NCBI RefSeq assembly: GCF_019925205.1 | Contig: NC_083566.1 | Coordinates: forward strand, 7,440,001-7,504,000 | DNA from: Metopolophium dirhodum | Taxonomy: Eukaryota > Arthropoda > Insecta > Hemiptera > Aphididae | Reading direction: 5' to 3' | DNA length: 64,000 nucleotides | In this document: piece after piece, positions 24,315 to 35,701 of the stretch | Layout of the letters: every line of letters starts with the position of its first letter | Position numbering within the stretch: the first letter of the stretch is position 1 | Program-made: the position numbers and the translations under genes | The notes under the pieces: model-generated | What the model saw: the letters and a program-made list of their open reading frames with translations, nothing else | Database searches by the model: none | What the model was told of the DNA's origin: nothing

Positions 24315-25478
24315 CAGGACCGTTCCTACAATTGGTGGCAATAGAGGCACCTATAAAAAAATTTTAACATACACAAGTATTTTTACCTATTAGCTTTATC
24401 AGTATCTCACCTAATCATTTTACGACTTGATAACATTGATATAATATAATTTGAAGACCTCAGAGCAACAAGACCTCTCCATATTTTAGTCAAAATTAGT
24501 TTTTAATTGCACATTATTAAGAAAGAAAAAACTGCGTCGCTTGGTGCATAAACCAGAAAAATACATAGATATCATATAAATGGAGATGACCTATTGTTTC
24601 ACTAACAATTATAATTTATTACGAGTCTGTATATATACATACTATAATATACTATCTTGATAATTCTAACTTTTGGTAATTCGGAGTAGTTGCTCGTTCC
24701 CTTAAAAATTTCCCAGTATAGTTCGAATAAAAATAATGCATTTGTACACTCGGTAATTCATAATAAAGTTTTTTGGAAAACTAGCCGCCAACACACGACT
24801 GTTCAAAGTTCAACCCTCGGAAATTTGAAGTATATTCACCAAAATGTATTTCTTATAATCTTACCATTAATAATTTACCTTACGATTGTGTATACATTTA
24901 GCTTATTATTTACCAGATAACCATCGAACTATTATCGTAGGTATGAAATTCTTTTTCATAACTCAATAAATCAAATGTTTTTTTGAGCTTTGGATATTTT
25001 AAACTACAAAGCAATTTGAACTTTTTATAAGTCCCACCAACTTTCAATCATCGAAAGTCAACGTAATATAAATAATTAAACATCTCCAAATTTTTTTTTT
25101 TGGTTTTGAGATCAAACAAATTTGATTTTGAAATTTGTCACTGGCTACTACTTATAAGAACTGAAAAATTGTATTAATTTGAAATGCCTATTGTTGTTTC
25201 TACCAGGGCTTCCTGGTTATTACACTATTTAGAAGACTACTTATTTAATTTTGTTATCATAGTATATACTGTACAGTTGACAAGTATTTCGTACTTGATT
25301 CAATTTTATTAAATTAATTTAATAATATAATATTTTCAATTACATTTTGTAATATAATATAACATACATCGTTGTATTTAAAGAAAACTTAAGATTTTTC
25401 AAGTGCGCGAGCGCAGGGCCAAAACGAGGAGTCCAAGGCCCTGTGTGCCCTGCTCACCCCGGCTGTAGGACGGCTCTG
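24315..25478. mobile_element. Non-autonomous hAT element, family H2, 1164 bp, with perfect 8-bp target duplication
   Basis: The left end CAGGACCGTTCCTACA and the right end in reverse complement CAGAGCCGTCCTACAG form imperfect inverted repeats, and similarity continues for roughly 45 bases (GGTGGC...GGCAC on the left, GGGGTGAGCAGGGCAC on the right). GGTTGATG is present immediately outside both ends (24307-24314 and 25479-25486), an exact 8-bp duplication typical of the hAT superfamily. CAG at the termini is also usual for hATs. No transposase is encoded; the 76-codon frame inside (24690-24920) has no BED-finger or hATC-like motif. Mobilisation would have needed an autonomous relative. Confidence 0.85.
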
Positions 25479-25486
25479 GGTTGATG

Positions 25487-26415
25487 CTTTTTCCAAGCGT
25501 AAAGTTTCTGTTTTTCGCATAACGTGATCGCAAACACTAAACCACCGGAGCCTTTACATTTGCAATGTAACTGGTTAGCAGTATATGGTACATGATTGAT
25601 TTTTTCTCATTCTGAATTTGTTTTCTGATACATGTGTTTAATTCGCTTTCAAACGCTAAGCCTCATATTATGACATATCTTGCTATTATCAGCTATGATA
25701 CCTTATTTTCAAACGCTTATACTTGTTTTCTAATCGTAATATCTGTGCTGTGTAATATTATTATTATGACGAATATGGTGTATATAATAATATATTACAA
25801 TATGTTGACAACATACCTATAATAACTGTGGGTCTGTAGATTAATGCCATTTATTTTCTTGGAAAATGATTTACAGACAACGACCCGATGACTGATCGTG
25901 ATTCAGCTGTCAATTAAAACTGAAAAAAAACAAATAAAATAATTTTTATATCCCAATGATCACATTACTCAATTAAATCGTTGGTAATATATCGATTTGA
26001 TTGAGGCACTACTTAACCTAACCAGGTGAATATTTTCATCAGAATTGTTCTCATTTTCAAGCCAGTTAAACTGTATATAAGTTGATATATACACCATGGC
26101 CATAACCATAGTGTAACACGAACGAAAACAAATAATTAGCATAACTGATTAAATAATACGTTTACGATGTAAAATAGTCGTTCTACGTTTTTTACTGTTC
26201 TGATGCACTGAAACGCGTAGGCATAGGAAATGCGGACTGCGGTCATATTATATTAAAAACACCACGTAATGCAGCCTATTTTAACAGAAGTGGAGGAAAA
26301 AAAATAAAGTGAAGAAGCAGCCTTTGAATCGCGATGTGGTACACTGGTACGCCGACGCCGTGGTATATAACAATATTATATTATAATAACAGGTACCATA
26401 AATAATAATAAAATA
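25487..26415. other. AT-rich region without recognisable genes
   Basis: No gene, RNA or transposon end was recognised. The short plus frame at 25634-25822 is AT-rich and without motif. Confidence 0.5.
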
Positions 26416-26419
26416 TACA

Positions 26420-26872
26420 TTTACCGTCGGTGCGCAGGCTGAAAGTTTTTATCACTTTTGGACCGATCTACCTGCTTATATGGCCGTTGTACACGTACAC
26501 GTGATTCAGTGCGCCTTTTGTACAATATAATGTCATAGTATATAATGTACGACGCTATATAGTACATATACGCCTTGTGGGTGTGTATCGCCAAGGAAAA
26601 TATATTATAATATATCAGCACGGGCACACACACACGTGCGCGCGCGCATACCGTTTGCGCACACACACGGAATACATTTTTGTATTCGTACTTACTTTCA
26701 TACATTCGTGCCAACATATACGCGATGCACGTCGACGCGATTGGGTGTGTTATCGAATTCCGCTGATGGGGGGCGGGCGTGCGCGTTTGGCGTGTGTGCA
26801 TGTGTGCGAGGAAAATCGACTGTGGCGTCGTCGTCGGAGAACACCGCGAAAACGAGAGAGAGATACACAGAG

Positions 26873-26910
<38 letters not shown>

Positions 26911-26930
26911 AGAGTGAGTGAGTGATGTGG
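26420..26930. promoter_or_regulatory. GC-raised, microsatellite-rich island (CA/GT and GA tracts)
   Basis: The block contains ACACACACGTGCGCGCGCGC, further CA/GT runs, CGTCGTCGTCGG and an (AG)n run at about 26878-26907. Frames on both strands (for example 26421-26876 minus and 26577-26921 plus) are translations of these repeats and are not accepted. By analogy with the larger island at 12.6-14.0 kb it may mark a regulatory or first-exon region, but no direction can be assigned. Confidence 0.35.
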
Positions 26931-26939
26931 GAGTCATGA

Positions 26940-28070
26940 GAGATTGAGAGGGATGGAGAATAACCGTATAAGTACGTGCGTACTATAATATGTATGTACC
27001 TACCTATGTGTATGAATGAAAATGTCGCGTTATACATTTATCTCAGAATAAATTTTATGCCTAACCCGTTATAATCGTATACGAGTGTATCGGCATAATA
27101 ATATTATTATGTAACCTACTCGTAGTGGGAGGGCTGCGACAGTGGGTGAACAATTATAATTTATTAAAAACCCGAGTTTAAGCTGGTGTATTATAATATC
27201 ACACCGCAGATAAAATAGACCGACGACGTGGACACGCTGACGTATAATATCGTATTAGTTTATTATCTAAAACTTTTGTTATCACCTGATTTTAATGAGC
27301 CCCTTTTTTAGGTCATTTATGGCTGCGATTATCATCGATCGAGTGTTGAAAACGTTAGGTAGGTTATACAGGTACTATTAATACAGCTGACTAGTGTACG
27401 AGTACCTGTACTAATACCTCATATATACAAGTTATGTTTTCAGTTGAACGTGTTGTTGTTATTCTTTGTCGTGCCTAGTAACTTGTGTTTAACTTTGTTT
27501 TAAAATTCCAATTTTGCTTATTTTTTTATTTTTATTGCATATTCTTAGCACTAGTTGGCGATATTTAAGTAATATTAAAGTGCTTATTTTTGCTACAAAA
27601 CCCCAACCGTGATTATTGCTTAATATAACATCCCCCCCTCTCCCGATCCAAAATTCCTGGACACGCCACATGTATCGTCTGTCGATGAAACAAATCTCAA
27701 TTTATACATTACTAGCTCAACGTCGTCTGGTCCAAAAATTTGTATTTTTAGTAAATGTATTTGGAAACAAATATATATGCCATATTTCGTCAAATTTTAA
27801 TAGTAATATAATAATGTAACCAATTTCAACCATTTAGTTGATGTGAACTAATTGAACCAAGATTGACAATTTGCTGGTGTAGGATCGATATAAATTGAAT
27901 GTGGTTCAAACTACTCGCTTCTAAACTTTCTTGATATCTCCAAGAACAATTTGAAATTTTTACAAAATCGGTTAAGTAGTTTTTTAGTACCTATATAAGT
28001 TGCAAATATACTTTCAAATCTCTTATTTTTTTTAAGATATAATTTCTTTATTCGAAAACATAAACGTGAC
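26940..28070. other. AT-rich region without recognisable genes
   Basis: Nothing coding was seen. A short C-run with TCCAAAATTCCTGGACACGCC near 27631-27670 resembles the degenerate ends of common insect DNA transposons, without a detectable partner. Confidence 0.45.
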
Positions 28071-28074
28071 GATT

Positions 28075-28300
28075 TTATGCTTGCTTATGCCTCACATAGT
28101 CACACGTGATTAATGGCAACCATTTATAAACGCAAATGTCCATCTTAAATCTGAAATTCCCTGTTTGAGTACCTCTCCGGATTGCTCCTACCGGGTCTAA
28201 ACCATCCAAAGAACCACTCAAACACACACAAAAAATTTCATCAAAATCGCTCCAGCCGTTTAGGAGGAGTTCAGATAGGTACACATATACAGGAGAATTA
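28075..28300 (+). repeat. Dispersed repeat family F2, copy 1
   Basis: This segment matches 52000-52320 in order: TGGCAACCATTTATAAAC, AAATGTCCA, CTGTTTGAGTACCT against CCGTTTGAGCACCT, then AAATCGCTCCAGCCGTTT followed by AGGAGGAGT against AAATCGGTCGAGCCGTTT followed by CGGAGGAGT. Sequences of the form ATCGGTCCAGCCGTTT are familiar from the 3' ends of insect RTE-like or related retroelements, but no coding part is left to confirm this. Frames at 28075-28284 (minus) and 28182-28394 (plus) lie in the repeat and are not genes. Confidence 0.65.
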
Positions 28301-28735
28301 TATATGTATATTATATCTAATATCTATAATAATATGTCATATTATAATGATGATATTATATCAATCAACTTTATCAATTATTAAATATCGCTGACTTTAA
28401 TAATTATGTTATTGTTTTCGTCGTATAATCCCTATTTTGAATGAACATTTTTACGAAGAGTAGGTATATGTTACAAATATTGAAGCAATAGCTTTTTTTG
28501 TTATTTACGTGCTAACGTCTACATTTCTGATTAACCTTAGGAATTGTTAAGCCGAGTGATTCACAAATCTGTAATGCGCACTATATATTAAGCTCCGCTC
28601 ATCTAAACTTTTATAGATGTTAATCAACAGCTGTTATACTTTTATCTTAAGCTATTCGTTCAGTATTCATTAAACTATAGGTGACATTTTTTAGAAAATA
28701 AATCTTCTTCAGAGATACTTACTTGATAAAATATA

Positions 28736-28885
28736 CTGATGTAGTTTAATAGTCAAATGATATGGAGTTTCACCTATCTATCGATATGTAGATATATTAT
28801 GTAAATGGATAAAAAAAAACATTTTGAAAATAATTATACACTTTTCAAAGTAATGATTGTTGACTGTTAAACGAATTACCCAGTG
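28736..28885. mobile_element. Probable MITE, family M1, short and diverged copy
   Basis: The right part in reverse complement reads CACTGGGTAATTCGTTTAAC, then a block with ATCATTACTTTGAAAAGTG, close to the M1 end at 22981-23020. The left end is weaker: CTGATGTAGTTTAATAGTCA. TA lies beside both proposed ends. The element is about 150 bp and non-coding. Confidence 0.4.
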
Positions 28886-28889
28886 TATA

Positions 28890-29515
28890 CACTACACATA
28901 TTATATTATTATTTTTCCTTTTTAATTTACAATAAATCGACCGCAAGTGGGTTCTATACTAATCTATATATACCTATATACATATTATATTATTATTTTT
29001 TTATACTACACTGCTGTGCTTAGTGTTCGTCACCCTCGTTTATCCACCGTAAAAGTTATGTCTTTTCTGTGCGAAGGCCGAAGGGTGTCTATAAACATTT
29101 TAACTACTACTTAAAAAGTCGAAATTATAGATATAGGTACTGCGGGAGAGGACTGATGTCGATCATCGTCGTATTGAAAGCACTAAAACATTATTAAAAT
29201 ATTATAAAAATTCGATTGGTTGACGTTCGACAGTGATAAGCATTGCATATTATGATTTATGACGATTTCGTTCATCGTAAAAACCATGTTAGTTTCATAT
29301 AGATAAATATGAAAATAATATAAAAGTAATTAACGTAATATTATCGTATGTATCAGCGTTCATTTTGTATCTTTTAAATTTTCAGTATGGTTGTGTGATA
29401 CTTAGTAATAATTTGTAACGTTCAATACAAGGTATTTTTTTTAAATGAAAACAATTTTAAATGCAAAAACTATTCACCGTACAATGATGACATTTTTTTG
29501 TATTTGAAAGTTCAC
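28890..29515. other. AT-rich region without recognisable genes
   Basis: No recognisable features were seen apart from AT-rich tracts. Confidence 0.5.
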
Positions 29516-29519
29516 CTAC

Positions 29520-30345
29520 ACATATTTAAGTTGAGTTGGACACCGCTCATGGAGATTTTAAACCATAATTTTCTTCCGTGAAAAAATTGGCAGCTAAACT
29601 TAAACGAGGATGTACCAGCCATTGTTTTATGATGAACATTCAGAACGGCCAATATCGATGAATGCCCACTAGTTGTAATGCAATTCACTAAATTGTACTG
29701 GATGACCAACCAATCAAAGTAAGAGATAAAGAAGGTTCTATAGATGTATCGAAAAAATGTGTTTGTCATGTATACCTAATACCTAATGGTATACTGACAG
29801 AAAATTTGATGCAGCATATAAGGTATCCGTGTGATGACTGCCACGCTAGCTCAATTTTGACCAAAACGCAATCGGATGGATATATTTCTGTGGAACTGTA
29901 CGTTAGTCCGGACTGTCCGGTTCAACAAAAACGAATCTGATGTTTGGTGTCGATTAATTACTTCTGATAAAACTTGGAGATCACTATTATACTTCTGAAT
30001 CCTGAGATAATAAGGAATAATCGAAACAGTGGACAATGAATTTGCTTCAAAGAAAGCAAACACGGATTCTTCGGCTAGGAAGGTACAGTTAGTGATTTTT
30101 TTTTGGGGGGGACAGTATAGTGGAATATACCACCCACCATATTTACAAAATATAGTCTATAATAATTGTTTTCTGTTCTATAAACTCAAAATTTGGTTTG
30201 GTGGACTGAGATTTTCGCATCCGTAATAACGAATATTCTGCAGAGCAAAAAGTAAATAATTATTTGGAATGGTTTAAGGGGTTATCGTTGGAACAAATAA
30301 TCAACTTGAAAGGAAATATGATGAAGAATAAAACGACATTTTATT
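29520..30345 (+). pseudogene. Decayed mariner-family transposase
   Basis: Translating the plus strand across frame breaks gives pieces in the right order for a mariner transposase. First comes a helix-turn-helix/linker region with SSVKKLAAKLKRGCTS and VLDDQPIKVRDKEGSIDVSK. Then comes the catalytic-region pattern LITSDKTW, where mariners have an ITGDETW-like motif with a catalytic Asp, followed by SKQWT-like and KKANTDSSARKVQL stretches. Last come FLFYKLKIWFGGLRFS and a C-terminal LKGNMMKNK resembling the LKGDYVEK end. There are many frameshifts and stops, and part of the segment between the second and third catalytic acids is missing. The element cannot make transposase. Minus-strand frames here are shadows. 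The terminal repeats of the original element were not located. Confidence 0.75.
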
Positions 30346-30349
30346 GAAA

Positions 30350-32025
30350 AAATACATTTTTTATTTTGTAAGGTTTGAAACTTATCAGTCTCCTCTCGTA
30401 TAAACAATCGTACTCGTTAAATCGTTTTCAAATGTAATTATTGTGAGTATCGGCTGCTGAGAAAAACACAAATACATGCAAAAGCCCATTAACGCTTAAC
30501 GTGTATACGACAATAATTATTTGCTCAAACAGAATTTACTTAACCACACCGCGCCAAGCAATAGCTCTCGTGAAAGGTACCCAGGAGACGCCAGTAAGTT
30601 TTATATTAAAATATCTTTAGGAGTGTATATTTGAGTTATAAATATATGCATTTATTTCACTTACTATTATATAATATTCATCTCACGGGGAACCAAAACG
30701 GCAAAACGTACGAATTTTTGAAAAATAAAATAAATACCGAATAGTTACAATTGCGGTATACCTACCTTAAACGTGGATTTCTCATAAACGTACATACTGT
30801 TAGTAAAACATAATAATATAATATGTAATATGTGTACCTTCTTTTCATCAGAAAAAACCACCATGTTCGATATTCGGATTATAAGTCGTAGTATGAAATA
30901 ATGTATGCGTGTAACGAAACTCTTAGAATAATTTAATATCCTAGTTAGGTCGTTATCGATCGGTGAATAACACCCGAGAACAGACGTGTTGATTGATAAA
31001 TCTTATTGAAACTATATTATATTCTTACAATCTTACTTTAGGGAGCAAAATATTTTCAAATCGCACTATCCTGATTCCGTGGAGTCTTGGGTCGATAAAA
31101 CATCAAATTACAATAGTTACCAATATAATCTAAGTGCTGAGAACTAAGAAATATGAATATATTATTATAGTGGTCTTATCGTCATATGACATCAGAAAAA
31201 AATACTATAATGACGTATAGGAGGTACCCTACGTAAACTACAAATAATGAGTATCTATAATCTATATAGTTATATCAATTTTCAGTAAAGGCACAAATCT
31301 ATACACCTGGTGCACGTCAACCTATAAACTATCATTATAAATTATAACCTAACCTAACCTATACAAATTAAAATTATTAAAAGTAACTCGTATTAAAAAA
31401 AATTGTTAAATTTTCATTAAATTAAACATTCAACCTGTCATTCTTCTTCTCATAATTTTTATTCCTACCATTTAAATACATAGATAATATCATCATGTTA
31501 TAAGCAAATAAATTCTTTTAAGGAGAAAGAGTTTTATTTAAAAAATTACATGCTCTCTAAAATATTAAAGAGTCTTTTATGTTTTAGCGAGAATGCATCT
31601 GAAGTTAAATATTGTAAGTGACTTTTTGTAATTATTATAGCTAAGAATGGAATTGTGGGGGTATATAGATAAAATTGTGGTGGTCCCTTACACCTGTATT
31701 AGATTTTATTTTGTATGCAATATCATATGAAATATAAATTGGGCGCCCAAGTTAAAGACTATAGTAATGATGCTAAATATGGTAACGTATACAATAGTCC
31801 CTACTGTAACTGAATATTTTAGAACTTAAAATTTCTATTTTATCCTTTAAAATTATTTATGAGGTGTGACATACACTGCGTGGTGTTCAATATTGTAAGT
31901 CAATAAGTATTTTGAATTTTCTGAGTGAAATATGGCATACGTCCCTTACAAAAGAAGAATCAACAAAAAAATTAATATTTAAAAAAACCTAAATGAGATA
32001 GTTAAATTTACCAATAAATTCAAAC
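30350..32025. other. AT-rich region without recognisable genes
   Basis: Three tandem CCTAA units occur at about 31345-31361, matching the insect telomeric TTAGG repeat on the minus strand; three units are within what chance could give. Nothing else was recognised. Confidence 0.45.
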
Positions 32026-32029
32026 AAAA

Positions 32030-33072
32030 CAAGGTGGGCAAGTGGGTGTCGCTCTGCTGTACAATAGGTGACAAATGGTTCACTGTAATGGATGGTGTTA
32101 AATTTGAATTCAATGATATAATATCATTGTATAAGAAAAACGATTCTGAGCGAAGACAGTCAGTCAAACTATGATATTAATATTATTAATAAGTTTATTT
32201 TATGATATTATTGTGAATAAAGTAATTTATGTACATAACATTTTTTTTTTATTAAATGCCCTGGAGCTTTATTATTTAAACGACCCAAAGGTCTTTATAA
32301 ATATGTTTAACAATTATATATATTTTACATACTAGATATAAATTATATATACATTACACATTGATGGAGTCACTTCCAATGAAGTGTCTCCTGCCTTAAT
32401 CTAAAACCTTAAACTAAGTCGTATGGTTTCAGACGCTTGAGACGTCTGATGTCCTTGGAGTTATCTAATAATCGGATGGCCAATGGATTGACATGGTGAT
32501 CTAGCCTCGTCTCGTGTTTGCGAGCAAGCCTTTGGATTTCGTCTGCCTTTGTAGGCAGCATCATATCACGGTTGAAACCTATTTACGTGAAACTTTGTTT
32601 TACATTTTCAATCCTTGGTTATAAAATGCTTATAAAATAAATATATTTTTTTAATATTTTTCAACTGATAAAGTAACAATATGTCAAGAGCCTTATATTA
32701 AATTTTCACGCTTTTTTACCAAACAAATACAATTTTATTAACAACTACAGAAAAAAAAAACTAAAAAAATTTAAAACTGAAAATGTCCGTAAACAGCTCA
32801 AAAAGAGTCGACATATTTTCAAAATTTTAAGGTTTATAGAAAATGAAATTATAAACATTCAGTAAAATGTTCATGTATCTGCAGATATTCGTTTTTGAAT
32901 TACAACATTTTGACCTCCCCAAGCACCAACTTATCCATCGAATAAGATACTGTTGAAGGAAATCGAAGCAGTTTACTGTAAACGGTGCCCCATAACAGAC
33001 AAAAAAAAAAAAACACACACACACATATCATTGTAAAATCAATACATGCATCGCTCCGCTCAGAATCTAAAG
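32030..33072 (+). repeat. Dispersed repeat family F1, long copy interrupted by a LINE
   Basis: The left part (32030-32240) starts AAGGTGGGCAAGTGGGTGTC and matches the starts at 40868 and 39695. The right part (about 32585-33072) matches 1-500. A minus-strand LINE tail sits between them. Within the copy, GATTCTGAGCG at about 32143 and CGCTCAGAATC at about 33057 form an 11-bp inverted pair, which suggests that these are ends of a DNA-type sub-element. The terminal tail is A-rich and CA-rich. It has no coding potential; the minus frame at 32827-33024 is an artefact. Confidence 0.7.
32241..32583 (-). pseudogene. 5'-truncated Jockey-like LINE: ORF2 C-terminus and 3' tail
   Basis: On the minus strand 57 codons (32579 down to a stop at 32409-32411) read without interruption. 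They include the pieces ARKHETRLDHHVNPLAIRLL and RRLKRLKPYDLV followed by stop. This is the usual end of Jockey-type reverse transcriptases (H-x-N-P-L-A, L-L-D, R-x-L-K-R-x-x-P-x-D-L). A 3' UTR of about 160 bases and a poly(A) run (read as T at 32241-32251) follow. Only the extreme 3' end of the element was inserted, as is common in target-primed reverse transcription. Flanking ATTTATGT and ATTTACGT might be the target duplication with one change. Confidence 0.8.
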
Positions 33073-33079
33073 AAAAACA

Positions 33080-33220
33080 TAGTAACTACCTATACTAAAT
33101 AACATTTTTATAATCTATAAATTCAACTTTTATACTTTTTTTTTACATAAAATATTATTTTACTTTTTTAAAAATGAAATATCTTTTAATTGGTTTTGAT
33201 TTCATGAATTTATTATATTA
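33080..33220. other. AT-rich spacer
   Basis: Nothing is recognisable between the F1 repeat and the next LINE fragment. Confidence 0.5.
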
Positions 33221-33224
33221 TACT

Positions 33225-33435
33225 ATTTTCTAAATCGGACAAAAAGAGACCCAGAGGACGACCGAGGAAAAGATGGACAGATAGAATAAAATAAGACTTG
33301 AAGATATTGGGAGCAAGGAATGCAGAAGAAACGGCAAAAGACAGAGTATATTGGAGACAATATGTTGTTGCGACAATTGGCCTTAAAGGCCTGTAAAAAG
33401 CCAAAGAAGAAGAAGACTGTACTATTTTCATTCAT
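33225..33435 (+). pseudogene. 3'-terminal fragment of a non-LTR retrotransposon
   Basis: The plus strand encodes KRPRGRPRKRWTDRI, one stop, DLKILGARNAEETAKDRVYW, and then RQYVVATIGLKGL before a stop. The pattern RGRPxKRWxDxI...DLxxLG...A.DR..WR is the conserved C-terminal tail of many insect endonuclease/reverse-transcriptase LINE proteins. The fragment ends in a purine-rich AAAGCCAAAGAAGAAGAAGA tail. Opposite-strand frames at 33213-33435 are shadows. The clade (RTE, CR1 or L1-like) cannot be decided from this tail. Confidence 0.75.
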
Positions 33436-33439
33436 GCCG

Positions 33440-34256
33440 ATTTGTCAGATAATATAATCGGTAGATACAATAATAAAACTAATAAAAATGTAAAAATGCA
33501 TAAAGTACCTACTTAAATGCTAAATATAGATATAAAAAAATATAATTAAAAATCTGCAGACTGTCAACTTTTGACTTTCGGCTGGAAAGGGGTTAGTCAC
33601 GATCCCTCTACCACCTTAGGCAAGGAGACGGCTGCAAATTATATTAGAATACACGCGTGCGTGGTCACTGTCAATATGATTGCTGATGGCAGAGTTTCTC
33701 TCGTCGGATGAGTTGAATTTTTTTTTAAAAAGAATTCCCATATTTTGTTTTATCAGTATTTAATTTACCTACGATGGATAATATTTGCGTTTAGAACTTA
33801 CAACACGACAACCTAAAACGTATTTATACGGTTTTAAATTTGATAATAAATTAGGTAGATACTATTACTACAACTATAGGTACTAGTTTTTGTAAGCCTT
33901 AGTTAACACTTACATTTAATTAGATTAAAAAACGGACTTGCGCAAAATATTACGTAATAATCAATTAGTAATATGAATACATAATCGTAAGATATTTTAG
34001 AATATAATAATTAAAGTAGGTACGATATTAAATTTATTATTGTCAAGTTTTGTAATCCATTCAACTTTTTTTTTAATGCGGTTTCCTTTACCACTACAAA
34101 ATTTAACAATAATATTTATAAAAAAAGTTTTAGGTATAATAGGTACATTGTAGTGTATAATTTAAGTGTTAATTGAAAGTACCCTCTCTGGAACACTTCA
34201 TAAATAAAAGGGGCTATAAAAAATATTGTTAATGAATCAAATTTTTTTTTTACTTA
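33440..34256. other. AT-rich region without recognisable genes
   Basis: A small GC-raised stretch (33580-33660) has no coding pattern. Nothing else was seen. Confidence 0.5.
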
Positions 34257-34343
34257 GAATGAATAATAAAACAACAAGTAGACAATAATACATTGTATGA
34301 TCGTAATTGTGTCTTGTGTTGTAATGTTAAGAACGTTTAATTT
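34257..34343 (+). repeat. Donor copy of an 87-bp segment found again at 35466-35552
   Basis: All 87 bases, beginning GAATGAATAATAAAACAACA and ending AAGAACGTTTAATTT, are identical to the insertion inside the Jockey tail downstream. This copy has no flanking duplication (TACTTA before, GTTATG after) and no poly(A) or terminal repeats, so it looks like resident sequence that served as template rather than a mobile unit. Confidence 0.8.
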
Positions 34344-35002
34344 GTTATGTGATATAAATTGTATTATATTTTATACGATATATTATAGTTGTAACTAATG
34401 TACCTATAAATTATAATACAATTTATAATAGTCATACATTAATAGATATGATATTAATGTAGTCTTTCAATTTCTAAAGTTGTACTAACTAAGTTACCTA
34501 CTTACTTAAAATATTTATCAAATTTTTTAATGGTAAATTATATATAATATGTGCAGGGCTTGAAATCGGTTACCGGTTTTTACCAAACACCGGTTATTTC
34601 CCGAAATTTTGGGGAACCTATAATCGGTTACCGTTATTATAAACCTATTTGTACTCCCGGTTATCGGTTACCGGTTACCGTGACAATTGTTCAGCTAACA
34701 TAAAACGTTATAATAACGTAATATGTTTTAACCGGTTGATAACCGATTACCGGTATTTATAAATATTGGCTACCGTTACGTATGAACTATAATAATATTA
34801 TATTTAATTTATTTTAGCTACATAAATGATTATACGTTCATAGCTACTAATGGTTTAATAAATAATAACTTCTTAAAACTATTCTTAAATCATACTACTA
34901 TATCTTCGTTTTTTTCCCTAGTCTCGATAAATTCTTGTAATAATAATTCAAATAATTGGTATTCTACATTTCTATTCCATACCTACCTATAATATAAAAT
35001 AT

Positions 35003-35701
35003 GATAAAAGATTGACCTGGGGCCCACACCTTAAACAAAAAAGAAAAACACTCAACAGCCGCCTTCACCTTCTTCGTCCGATCTTAAAGTCAAAACTACC
35101 AGTGCACACCTAACTTATAATGTATAAATCTCTCTTGCGTCCAATATGGGCATATGCAATCCAACTTTTGGGGCTGTGCTAAGCCGTCCCAAATTCGCAC
35201 GATACAAGCATTCCAGTCCATTACCCTCCGTATGATAACGTCTGCTCCTTGGTTTGTTTCCAACTCTTCACTACACTCTGACCTAAAAATTGAGTTAATT
35301 GACCAATTAGCCACCAAACATTACAGATCCTTCTACTTCAAACTACCTTCCCATACTAACCCATTAATATCACAAATCTCATCTACCCAACCCGTAAACC
35401 CCATCCATAGGCTCAAAAGAAAATATTTCAGAGATTTGTAAATCTAAAATAAACTCACGTTGGGTGAATGAATAATAAAACAACAAGTAGACAATAATAC
35501 ATTGTATGATCGTAATTGTGTCTTGTGTTGTAATGTTAAGAACGTTTAATTTTACACGTTGGGTTCCAGCACTGGTTGGCCTCCCTCTTCGAATTATTCA
35601 AGTTAAATATTGTACATAAATTATCTAATTTACTTATTGTGATGTAAACACAGATTGTAAATATCATTATTTTAATAAAAAAAAAAAAAAAATTTGATAA
35701 A
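35003..35701 (+). pseudogene. 5'-truncated Jockey-type LINE inserted in the hAT copy
   Basis: The insertion is bounded by a 12-bp duplication AATATAAAATAT (34991-35002 and 35702-35713); the second hAT copy has a single uninterrupted AATATAAAATAT at the matching place. From 35012 the plus strand encodes the end of a Jockey reverse transcriptase (LTWGPHLKQKRKTL, MYKSLLRPIWAYAIQ, then after a one-base frameshift WGCAKPSQIRTIQAFQS and HRLKRKYFRDL with stop at about 35441). One in-frame stop precedes MYKSLL. A 3' UTR and a poly(A) run at about 35677-35692 follow. The copy is dead on arrival. Its UTR carries a secondary insertion at 35466-35554. Confidence 0.88.
35466..35554 (+). repeat. 89-bp insertion in the LINE 3' UTR, 87 bp copied from 34257-34343
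   Basis: The insertion is flanked by a perfect 10-bp direct repeat CACGTTGGGT (35456-35465 and 35555-35564). Its first 87 bases are identical to 34257-34343, about 1.2 kb upstream; the last two bases (TA) are extra. It lacks poly(A) and inverted repeats. I infer that a staggered break in the LINE tail was filled with sequence copied from the nearby locus. Confidence 0.82.

Noticed and set aside
26421..27037. Frames of up to 151 codons around the CA/GA-rich block
   Set aside because: They are Arg/Glu or Ser/Leu runs coded by (AG)n and Thr/His runs coded by (CA)n, and overlap on both strands.
29512..30063. Minus-strand frames of 85 and 70 codons
   Set aside because: They are antisense shadows of the decayed mariner transposase on the plus strand.
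31345..31361. Interstitial telomere repeat (CCTAA)3
   Set aside because: Only three units are present, which is within chance for AT-rich DNA; there is no flanking degenerate array.
33213..33435. Two minus-strand frames of about 70 codons
   Set aside because: They are antisense shadows of the LINE ORF2 tail on the plus strand.
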